Assembly (NCBI GenBank): GCA_902984215.1
Contig: CADWAF010002638.1
Coordinates: 1 to 13,172 of the forward strand
Source: Willaertia magna
Taxonomy: Eukaryota > Heterolobosea > Eutetramitea > Acrasida > Naegleriidae
Direction: 5' to 3'
DNA length: 13,172 nucleotides
The notes below the pieces were generated by a model. That model was not told the DNA's origin. It searched no databases and saw only the letters and a list, made by a program, of their open reading frames with translations. Positions within the stretch are counted from its first letter, which is position 1. The number at the start of each line of letters is the position of its first letter. Of this stretch, positions 1-6,580 are shown piece after piece. The position numbers and the translations under genes were made by a program.

Positions 1-1280
1 AAAACAGTTTACAATCTAATCAATTAACATTTATTGACAAGCTCACTACTATTTTAATGAATAATGAAATTAAAGATTTAAATTATTTAAATCAAATTGT
101 AACATTAACATTTGGATATGATCAATTAGTTTTAATTTATGAAAATTATAATAATGGAAAATTAATGGGTGTAATAATTAATTATTCAGAAAACCAAAAT
201 CCAACATGTTTACAATTTAATTTACCTGAAGAATTTAAAAAGAAAGAAGATATTCAGTTTTTTTATTATAGTTCTGATATTGGTAAAGAAGTTTATTTTT
301 TACAATTAAAAAGTACAAAACAAGTTTTTGTAAAAGGAGAAAACAATGAATCTATTTTAGGAATTTTTAATGAAGATAAAGATAATACTTATTTTGAGGA
401 TTGGCAGATAATTACTGATAAAAGATTACAAAATATTAAAGATGTCAAAACAAATACCTATACAACTTTATTTTTTATGGAAGGTACGTTTTAATTTTTT
501 ATTTTGTCACATGCGAATTTACAAAATATAAAATAGATAAAAAAATATATGCTTGTGGTCGTGACACTAATGGTGAATTATATAAACTAAAAATTGATCC
601 TGAAATCCAAATAGATAAATTAACAAATGAAGAAATAGAAAATTTACAAATTATTAAAGCAGATCTTTTAATTGAAGGAACAATAATTCTAACAAAAGGT
701 GGTGAAATTTATTCAACTTCTACAACAGATTTCTATAAAATACATTCTACTTTTATTAAAGAAAATAAATCTAAACGTTTAGAATTTATTGGTGCTAAAA
801 AGAATAAGTTAACACAATTTGCAATTGATTTTAAAGTGATTGATATGTTTGTTATTGATAATGGATTATTGGTTGTAAGGAAAGATGATTTAAAATTATT
901 TATTTTAATGGTAAATGATATTATTGACATTGGTTTATATGTGTATGAAGTTAAAAATGTATTTTTTAGCTATACTGAATTTTATTTTGAAACAAAAAGT
1001 AAGTTTTTTAAATTATTTTAATTACAATATTTATTAAAATATTTTTTGAAATAAAGAGAATGAATTGGTATTTTTAAAGGATAAGAAGAAAATTGTATTT
1101 AATTGTAATAATTCATTTGAATATTCTAAATTGAATTTTCCAACAATTAGAAGTATTTTAAATTTTAATAAGAGTGTATATGTCTTTTTTGAAGAAGAAG
1201 ATTTAATTAAAAGAAATTTTTATTTTCCCTTAAATGAATGTGGAGCTTACAAAGATATTTCTATGAATAAGTTTTATTAA
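1..1280 (+). CDS. RCC1-like repeat protein, 3' part of a three-exon gene
   Basis: The visible exons are 1-483, 537-998 and 1057-1280 (TAA). They give 388 residues in one frame from base 3. The frame has no stop back to base 1, so the ATG at 57 is probably internal and the gene starts outside the window. Removing both introns restores the frame. Exon 2 opens with KIYACGRDTNGELYKL, which has the G-rich core of an RCC1/BLIP-II blade strand. Related aromatic-rich strands (VFVKGENNESILGIF, VYVFFEEEDL) recur elsewhere. RCC1-like folds are beta-propellers used in Ran exchange, ubiquitin ligases and many scaffolds. The repeats here are very degenerate, so no specific activity, including guanine-nucleotide exchange, can be assigned. 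The family call is moderately sure and the exon structure fairly sure. No membrane segment is seen. Confidence 0.62.
484..536 (+). other. Intron 1 of the RCC1-like gene (53 nt)
   Basis: The donor is AAG|GTACGT and the acceptor is AAATAG|AT. The split codon (phase 1) becomes GAT, Asp. Without splicing, translation stops at 494. With splicing it runs straight into the RCC1-like strand KIYACGRD. The interior is A/T-rich. Confidence 0.82.
999..1056 (+). other. Intron 2 of the RCC1-like gene (58 nt)
   Basis: The donor GTAAGT follows ACAAAAA, and the acceptor is AATAAAG. The phase-1 split codon becomes AAG, Lys. The next AG, two bases downstream, would put a TGA in frame, so 1056 is the supported acceptor. 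Unspliced reading stops at 1021. Confidence 0.8.
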
Positions 1281-1324
1281 AAAAGATCAAATATTGTTAG
1301 AATAATTATTATTACAATAACTAA

Positions 1325-1472
1325 ATTAAAAGTTCATTGACAAGTAATTTATATTCCATTGCCCTTCTATTCGAACCAATAAATTACAATAATTTAGAAA
1401 AAGGTGCTTGTGAAGTGTGCAAGTTCTCCCCAGTAATTTTTACCTTTTCTAAACAAGATTAAAAGTTCATTG
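1325..1472. repeat. 15-bp direct repeat flanking a hairpin segment
   Basis: ATTAAAAGTTCATTG occurs at 1325-1339 and again exactly at 1458-1472. The enclosed segment carries an inverted repeat with 12-13 nt arms (TTTAGAAAAAGGT against ACCTTTTCTAAA, one-base bulge). The second copy also forms the left arm of the 1461-1480 hairpin. Function is unknown. Confidence 0.6.
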
Positions 1473-1482
1473 GAACTTTTTT
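1461..1482 (+). terminator. Perfect 8-bp hairpin followed by T6
   Basis: AAAAGTTC, loop ATTG, GAACTTTT, then two more T, giving six T at 1477-1482. The layout resembles a bacterial intrinsic terminator. In a eukaryotic genome it could be a Pol III stop (T4 or longer) or the 3' end of a small RNA. No internal promoter supports either reading, so the terminator role is tentative. Confidence 0.25.
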
Positions 1483-1589
1483 AAGACAATACGAAAATGG
1501 AATACTTCTTGTTTTGGCGTCACAAATAATTCGAGAAATAAATTTAAGTTCTATTCCTTTCCTAAAGAAAACACAAAGATTAAAAAACA

Positions 1590-2288
1590 ATGAATTTACT
1601 TATTATTTCAGCTATCACCGCAGTTGTTGTTTACGTACTATACAAATTACTTTTAATGAAGAAATTTGATTTTATTGCGCCTTACTATGATTCATATTTT
1701 CACTCAATTGAGCAACAGTACTTTGTACCTGCTAGAAAGAGATTTGTTCCTCTTGTAGAAGGTAAAGTTTTAGATTTGGCAGTAGGAACAGGACCAAACA
1801 TTTCTTTTTATCCTTATGATAAGATTACTGATGTCACATTAATAGATTTATCATCACCAATGTTATACAGAGCAAAATTAAAGAGTAGTTTGATTGATGT
1901 TGAAAAAGCACAGAAATTACACTTTGCTGTTTGTCCATGTGAAAACCTTCCTTTTGAAGCTAATACTTTTGACACAGTTCTCAGTATTGATGTGTTATGT
2001 AGTGTAGATGATCTTGAACAATCCATTGAAGAAGCCTATAGAGTGTTAAAACCTAATGGTACTGCTATTTTCGTAGAACATTTTCGTACTGGTGATTTTT
2101 GGAGAGATCTTTGGTTAGGGATACAAACAATTTACTTTAAGATTGTACTTGGATCTAGTATGATTAGAAAAACAGATGAAGCTTTAAATAATTCAAAATT
2201 TAAAGTGTTGGAAAATGGAATGTTGGCAAAAGAAGTTGGTTTACAATATTTCATTTGTAAAAAAGAAGTAACTTCCTCAGTTGCTTAA
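1590..2288 (+). CDS. Membrane-anchored class I SAM-dependent methyltransferase
   Basis: This is a single-exon protein of 232 residues. Residues about 2-23 are hydrophobic and end in basic residues (LLLMKK), which suggests an N-terminal membrane anchor or signal anchor. The SAM-binding Rossmann fold follows. Motif I is VLDLAVGTG (60-68). The acidic end of beta-2 is D86 in LIDLSSPML. The beta-4 region CENLPFEANTFDTVLSIDV is at 117-135, with AYRVLKPNGTAIFVEH at 149-164. This is the Methyltransf_11/UbiE-like pattern, and the anchored small architecture resembles the METTL7/TMT1 and Oms1-type proteins. The substrate cannot be read from the sequence. It follows the RCC1-like gene on the same strand after a 309-base spacer. 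The start ATG is preceded by an A-rich stretch (AAAAAACA). Motif I has Ala-Val where GC is commoner. Confidence 0.88.
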   Translation: MNLLIISAITAVVVYVLYKLLLMKKFDFIAPYYDSYFHSIEQQYFVPARKRFVPLVEGKVLDLAVGTGPNISFYPYDKITDVTLIDLSSPMLYRAKLKSSLIDVEKAQKLHFAVCPCENLPFEANTFDTVLSIDVLCSVDDLEQSIEEAYRVLKPNGTAIFVEHFRTGDFWRDLWLGIQTIYFKIVLGSSMIRKTDEALNNSKFKVLENGMLAKEVGLQYFICKKEVTSSVA

Positions 2289-2471
2289 AGCATTTAGATT
2301 ATCTATCAAAACACCTGTGACTTTTGTAAAACAACAACGTTTATAATATTTTATATCGTGTTTATTTACAATAATACCCTCAAAACAACAAATTGCTTCT
2401 TGCGCAATACTTAAGGTCGCAGGTTCAACTTCCCCAAAGAACAATAAAAATTATTTTATTATTCGTAAAAA
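2289..2471. other. Spacer between the methyltransferase and SF1-like genes
   Basis: These 183 A/T-rich bases have no coding frame. A tRNA T-arm-like string at 2413-2435 lacks the rest of a tRNA. The region should contain the upstream 3' UTR and the SF1-like promoter. No confident element was found. Confidence 0.5.
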
Positions 2472-4157
2472 ATGCCAGGAGGATATTCTAGGGAAAATCA
2501 TCATAGAGGAAGTTATTCATCATCATCCGCAACTGCTACTTCTTCTTCTTCTTTTCGTAATAATAATAGCCTTACCAGTAATGGAAGAGAAAATAATAAT
2601 TCATACAATAATAATCGTTCTAATTCATCATCATCCTACCATCATCATTCATCGGATCGTAACTATTCTTCTTCTCCGATTAGAAATCAATCTACAAAAA
2701 GAAGTTATAATAATTATAATGATGAAAGTAATAATGATCATCAAGACTATAAAAAGAATAAAAAGGAAAATAATTTAACTTCTTCTAGCGGAATAAATAA
2801 AATTAATGATATAAATTCACTAAGTAAATATTTACAAAAAAATATAAATAATTTACCAACTAATTTACCTTCTAGAGGATTAACTAAAGAAGAAATATTA
2901 TCAATTTTAATTAGAATAAGATTAATTGAAATTAATGAATTATTAGGAACAAATGGTATTTCAACATTTATTGGAAATGAATTATTATATCAAGAAATTC
3001 AATTATTAATTAAATTTGCACAACAATTAAATCCTTTATTTAATTTTGAACAAAATTTATTAAATATTGTTCAATATATTTTAGAAGTCGAAACAAATAT
3101 TCAATCAACAAATATTTTATCAGATTTAAATATTTTAAATAATAAAAATAATAAATTAAATAATAATAATTCTTTAATAGGAATGACTAAATTACTTTTT
3201 AGTAAAAAGATTTACATTCCAGTGAATGAATACCCACAATATAATTTTATTGGATTAATTATTGGACCTAAAGGTTCTACACAAAAGAAATTAGAAAAGG
3301 TAAGTGGAGCAAAGATTGCTGTAAGAGGAAAGGGAAGTGTAAAACCAGGTAAAGTGACAAGTACTAATACTAGTTTAAATAATACTTTAATGAGTTTAAC
3401 AAATTCATCAATGGAAGAGGATTTACATGTTTTAATTACAGCTGAAGATGAAGATTCAGTTGAAAAGGCAGCTGAAATGGTTAAACGTTTATTAATACCT
3501 GTTGAAGAAGGTAATAATGAATTAAAGAAAGAACAATTAAGAGAATTAGCTAGATTACAAGGTTTATTAAAAGAAGAAGATGGTATTTCTAATTTTAGTT
3601 ATGATAATAATTTAAATTTAATTGAAAATGAAATGCAATCTGAAGATACAAAGAATGCTTTAATTGCTAAATTACAATCGCACGGCTTAAATCAACATTT
3701 AGCTGATCAACCACCTATCCCTGGTATTACTTCACATATTGAGATACCTGGGATAACAGATGTTAAAAGAATGGAGAATGCTTTAGATAAATTAAAGAAA
3801 GAGTTGGCAGGCGATTTTATTTCTTTAGATGAAAATAAATTAGATAATGAACAAGAGCAAGAAGAAAATAAAGATGAGATTAAGATTCAAGCACCTACAG
3901 GAACTTCACCATTTGAAAAGGCTTATGAACAAACTTATCAAAATTATTTTGATTATTATAAACAATACTTTTTACAACAAGAATTATATTATCAAAAGGT
4001 ATTAGATACTTGTAAAGGTTATTTAGGTTATATACCAAACACAGGTAAAGAATTTTTAGATTTTATTGGTCAATTATTTAGTGATAAAGTACCAACTATT
4101 CCAGGTGAAGTACAACAACAGGTAAATAATAATTTAAAACAACAATTTGGCAAGTAA
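2472..4157 (+). CDS. SF1: SF1/branchpoint-binding-protein-like KH domain protein
   Basis: The 561 residues come from a single exon. Residues 1-110 are Ser/Asn/His-rich low complexity. A helical segment follows around 135-160 (GLTKEEILSILIRIR), aligning with the PGLTREQ helix region of SF1. The maxi-KH (STAR-type) domain begins at about 247 with IYIPVNEYPQYNFIGLIIGP. It has GPKG as the GxxG loop (265-268) and RGKGSVKPGK, closely matching SF1. The QUA2 extension is ELKKEQLRELARLQGLLKEED (350-370). In SF1/BBP this KH-QUA2 unit binds the intron branchpoint sequence in the early spliceosome. Two family parts are not seen: there is no CCHC zinc knuckle, and there is no Trp anywhere, so no canonical ULM for U2AF. 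The C-terminus (about 475-520) is Tyr/Gln-rich instead. An Asn/Ser-rich insert lies in the KH domain. The family is sure. Strict SF1 orthology is likely but could be another STAR protein. Confidence 0.87.
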   Translation: MPGGYSRENHHRGSYSSSSATATSSSSFRNNNSLTSNGRENNNSYNNNRSNSSSSYHHHSSDRNYSSSPIRNQSTKRSYNNYNDESNNDHQDYKKNKKENNLTSSSGINKINDINSLSKYLQKNINNLPTNLPSRGLTKEEILSILIRIRLIEINELLGTNGISTFIGNELLYQEIQLLIKFAQQLNPLFNFEQNLLNIVQYILEVETNIQSTNILSDLNILNNKNNKLNNNNSLIGMTKLLFSKKIYIPVNEYPQYNFIGLIIGPKGSTQKKLEKVSGAKIAVRGKGSVKPGKVTSTNTSLNNTLMSLTNSSMEEDLHVLITAEDEDSVEKAAEMVKRLLIPVEEGNNELKKEQLRELARLQGLLKEEDGISNFSYDNNLNLIENEMQSEDTKNALIAKLQSHGLNQHLADQPPIPGITSHIEIPGITDVKRMENALDKLKKELAGDFISLDENKLDNEQEQEENKDEIKIQAPTGTSPFEKAYEQTYQNYFDYYKQYFLQQELYYQKVLDTCKGYLGYIPNTGKEFLDFIGQLFSDKVPTIPGEVQQQVNNNLKQQFGK

Positions 4158-4285
4158 GGATAAGTTTTATTTTTTTATTTGCATTTAACTAAAAAGGTTT
4201 GTTATACTTTTTTATTCTTTTCTTTTTTGTTTTATTCTAACCATACATCAATACATTTGAATGTTGCTATTAATGATTAGTTTTG
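4158..4285. other. Tail-to-tail spacer
   Basis: These 128 T-rich bases separate two convergent genes and must hold both 3' ends. Read on the - strand, they contain no continuation of the DUF4246 C-terminal motifs. Confidence 0.5.
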
Positions 4286-5455
4286 CTACGAGGTCGAAAG
4301 CTTTTGCATCAACCCTTCCTTTGTTTCTACAGATCCCAGTAATTCAAACATTAAATCTCCATCATGTAAACCTGATCCATCAAAAGCACCTTTAGTATCA
4401 CCTTGACGATAACCATAAAAATCTTCAATGGTGCTTCTAAATTCTAAATAACTATCTTTCACATTAGTTGATTCATAATAATAGATGCCTGCTGCTACAA
4501 TATTTTCATTTGGTGTACCTTCGATATGCCAAGATCCTCCTGGGTAATACCCCTTTTCTTGGTTTACAATGATATTTGCTGCCTTTACAATAACTTGTAA
4601 CCTTTTTGGGAACTTACGTAACTGAACATATCTATTAAAAAGTGGAACAAATTTACTAAATATCTTTCCAATCACATCATAAAGTTCTTTATGTTTTCTT
4701 TCATCAACATTATTAATATATGATTGAATTTCAATTTCATTATTTTCTTTCAATAGAAATTCTGAAGGTAGCCATTGTGTTTCAACTTTAAATGTCTTTT
4801 CTCTTGGTGTTCTATAATAATAACGATAATCATCTTCTTTTTCTTCTTTCTTTTCTTCAACTTTTTCTACACCTTTGCCAACAATTTCACTAACTCCCTT
4901 AACATAACAAAATAAAGAAGGATGAATTAAATCTAATACTTGATTGTCAGTACCTGGATGATAATCTTTCTTTTCTTCAGTAATATTTTCAAATTCTATC
5001 AAGCATTTCTTTAATCTTTCTGTCAATTCTTTTGAAATTAAATCTTCTTTTTCTACACAAACATATTCATCTTCCACTAATTTAATTTCAGTTGCACAGT
5101 GACTACATGGACATAAACAAAACTTGGTGTCTCTAGAAAATATACTGTAACCACGATAGCCTTCTTCTTCAGGTTGGGGATCAGCACCACAATTACCACA
5201 ACAATGTTTTACACCTCTTCCATTATGTTCAATAGCTCTTAAGATTTCAAATGCAACATCAACTGAAGCAATCGAAATACCTTGTTTTTGACATTCCTTT
5301 TTCCACTTTTCTGCAAGTAAATCTAATTTATCTTTCCAATCTTTCTTTTGAACTACGGCTTCCACTATTTTGTCAACATCTTGTGGACTGACTTGAATTT
5401 TCTTTATGGATGAAGTTTCACCTACTTTTCTACTCTTATATTCTGGTTCAGTCAT
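4286..5455 (-). CDS. DUF4246-family protein, C-terminally truncated, with an added Cys cluster
   Basis: The protein has 389 residues. The C-terminal half matches DUF4246 (PF14033): LQVIVKAANIIVNQEKGYYP, then GGSWHIEGTPNENIVAAGIY, then YLEFRSTIEDFYGY and LGSVETKEG. The H310-x-E312 pair sits in GGSWHIEG, where the family is thought to carry the HxD/E of a 2-oxoglutarate/Fe(II) oxygenase-like fold. The protein stops about eight residues after SVETKEG. Family members normally continue with an FPN segment, a distal His and a Gly-His-Arg segment, so the expected third metal ligand and oxoglutarate Arg are missing. No downstream exon is visible before the neighbouring gene. N-terminally, C85, C86, C89 and C113, C115, C117, C120 could bind zinc. 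Residues about 205-220 are Lys/Glu-rich. The start ATG lies at 5453-5455 after an A-rich leader. It may be a degenerate or repurposed oxygenase. The family call is based on remembered motifs. Confidence 0.75.
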   Translation of the reverse strand: MTEPEYKSRKVGETSSIKKIQVSPQDVDKIVEAVVQKKDWKDKLDLLAEKWKKECQKQGISIASVDVAFEILRAIEHNGRGVKHCCGNCGADPQPEEEGYRGYSIFSRDTKFCLCPCSHCATEIKLVEDEYVCVEKEDLISKELTERLKKCLIEFENITEEKKDYHPGTDNQVLDLIHPSLFCYVKGVSEIVGKGVEKVEEKKEEKEDDYRYYYRTPREKTFKVETQWLPSEFLLKENNEIEIQSYINNVDERKHKELYDVIGKIFSKFVPLFNRYVQLRKFPKRLQVIVKAANIIVNQEKGYYPGGSWHIEGTPNENIVAAGIYYYESTNVKDSYLEFRSTIEDFYGYRQGDTKGAFDGSGLHDGDLMFELLGSVETKEGLMQKLSTS

Positions 5456-5482
5456 TATTACTTTGACTTTTTTTTTTTAATT

Positions 5483-5507
5483 AACCAAAGATTTTAAAAT
5501 CTTGGTT
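5483..5507. repeat. Palindrome centred on AGATTTTAAAATCT
   Basis: AGATTTTAAAATCT (5489-5502) is a perfect 14-base palindrome. It extends outward to AACCAA/TTGGTT arms with a single bulged A. Its right end overlaps the left arm of the next inverted repeat. Confidence 0.7.
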
Positions 5508-5554
5508 TGGAATATCTTTTTTCTGCCAAAAATTAGTACAGATATTCCAAACCA
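5503..5554. repeat. 15-bp perfect inverted repeat with a 22-nt loop
   Basis: TGGTTTGGAATATCT (5503-5517) is matched exactly by its reverse complement AGATATTCCAAACCA (5540-5554). It lies 48-99 bases upstream of the DUF4246 start codon, so it may fall in the promoter or leader. It shares 5503-5507 with the adjacent palindrome, so the two hairpins could not both form fully. Confidence 0.75.
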
Positions 5555-5792
5555 CTGTCTTAACTGTATGCCTAAAAAGATAAAATTTCATTGAAAAAAG
5601 AAGATAAAAAAGAAGGTAAAATTTGGTTTGTTTTCTTGAAATTTACAAATGTAAATTTTCTAATATCAAGTCTCAGTTTAATAGAGCAACTTAATCGAAA
5701 GAAAGTTTTTGAAAAAGGCTTGTGCTACAATAAGAACAACATTGATTAAATAACCCCGTTTACCAATTTATTTGTACCAACTTAAGACACTT

Positions 5793-6317
5793 CTAAAAAC
5801 AATTGGTTAATCTCTTTACATCCTCCTTTGGATTTGGACTTGCTCCATCATTTGCAGCTCTCATTAACAGAGGTAAATTTGCTTCAAGTGTGACATGTAG
5901 CTCTTCACCTGCAACACCAAACTGATGGGAATTAAAGCCATCGGATTGATCATCATTTGGATTATGTTTAATGTGTAAGATCATTTTCTTTAATCCCAAG
6001 AATGCTTCTTTGCAATCTGGATCTTTACAAAATTCTGCTGGAAGTTCTGAACATAAATAACCAATCTTTCTTGAAAATTTTAAATAAAGAATTACGTTGT
6101 CAATTGCACCTAATTCTTCTTTTCTTGCTTTCCACTTTAAATCAGAAGGAAGTGTTAAAACTGAATCCCAGTCAATTAAGAAAATCATATTTGGATTAAT
6201 CTTTTGTAAGTCTTTAACTTTATCCTTTGCCCTGGCTGTGAAAACCTCTCTAACTTGTTTTTTGAAGGATAAACCACCAGTTTTTGGTAAAAATTCCTCT
6301 TCATAGTTTAATAACAT
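5793..6317 (-). CDS. Unrecognised 174-residue protein
   Basis: I do not recognise this protein. It has no signal peptide or membrane segment. Residues about 15-40 are Lys-rich and probably helical (FKKQVREVFTARAKDKVKDL). They are followed by a hydrophobic strand ending in acid (MIFLIDWDSV, about 44-53), a second hydrophobic strand NVILYLKF (about 74-81), a Cys pair in FCKDPDC, and a C-terminal helix LEANLPLLMRAAND. This looks like a small soluble alpha/beta protein. A TATA-like TATAAAAGGG lies about 45 bases upstream of the ATG, and A-rich bases precede the start, which supports a real gene. It sits between two - strand genes, with 263 bases to the NTPase gene and 337 bases to the DUF4246 gene. 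The spacers are too long for a fused transcript to be assumed. No role is proposed. Confidence 0.65.
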   Translation of the reverse strand: MLLNYEEEFLPKTGGLSFKKQVREVFTARAKDKVKDLQKINPNMIFLIDWDSVLTLPSDLKWKARKEELGAIDNVILYLKFSRKIGYLCSELPAEFCKDPDCKEAFLGLKKMILHIKHNPNDDQSDGFNSHQFGVAGEELHVTLEANLPLLMRAANDGASPNPKEDVKRLTNCF

Positions 6318-6580
6318 TTTTTCTGAGTAATTTGTTATGATTTGGAATGAAACAAAAGCTCCCTTTTATATTTTTTTAAACTGATATTTTGTAATCCAAA
6401 TTAATACCAAATATGACCATTGGGAGGATAACCATTGTAATATTATTGCATTTCGCCGCCTAATCCAAGTGGAATGTTTAAATTTTCTTGTTTTAAGTGG
6501 AACAAATTTTTTGTAGACTGTTGTATAATGTTTGCTTTCAAAGTTCGTTTGGTTTATAATTTACTGTAAAGTTCATTTCA
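6318..6580. other. Spacer upstream of the 174-residue gene
   Basis: These 263 bases have no coding frame. Apart from the TATA-like site at 6361-6370 no defined element was recognised. Confidence 0.5.
6361..6370 (-). promoter_or_regulatory. TATA-like element for the 174-residue gene
   Basis: TATAAAAGGG reads on the - strand, ending 44 bases before the start codon at 6317. A similar TATAAAA lies 45 bases before the cationic-protein start at 9544, which makes a core-promoter role plausible. No transcription start is known. Confidence 0.4.

Larger units (their letters stand above)
1281..1589. other. Spacer between the RCC1-like gene and the methyltransferase gene
   Basis: No coding frame is visible in these 309 bases. 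They hold a 15-base direct repeat (1325-1339 and 1458-1472), a long imperfect inverted repeat (1393-1405 with 1442-1453), and a perfect 8-bp hairpin followed by T6 (1461-1482). The remainder should hold the 3' UTR of the left gene and the promoter of the right gene. No clear TATA element was found. Confidence 0.6.
5456..5792. other. Spacer with several inverted repeats
   Basis: There is no coding frame in these 337 bases between two - strand genes. The bases next to the DUF4246 start hold a poly-T run (5469-5478) and two overlapping inverted repeats (5483-5507 and 5503-5554). A third, AAATTTAC with GTAAATTT, is at 5639-5658. This should be the promoter and 5' UTR of the DUF4246 gene. Confidence 0.6.

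Noticed and set aside
57..59. ATG at 57 as the true start of the RCC1-like gene
   Set aside because: The frame stays open upstream to the window edge with protein-like composition, so the start is more likely outside the window.
1368..1378. B-box-like GGTTCGAAT on the - strand
   Set aside because: There is no convincing A box at a workable distance and no tRNA fold around it.
2413..2435. tRNA T-arm-like string (GGTCGCAGGTTCAACTTCCCC)
   Set aside because: No acceptor, D-arm or anticodon arm can be fitted upstream, and no A box is present.
2581..2778. Ile-rich + strand frame inside the SF1-like gene
   Set aside because: It is a frame shadow of the Asn/Ser/His low-complexity region.
6002..6306. 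Two + strand frames opposite the 174-residue gene
   Set aside because: They are antisense shadows with no domain and no start context.
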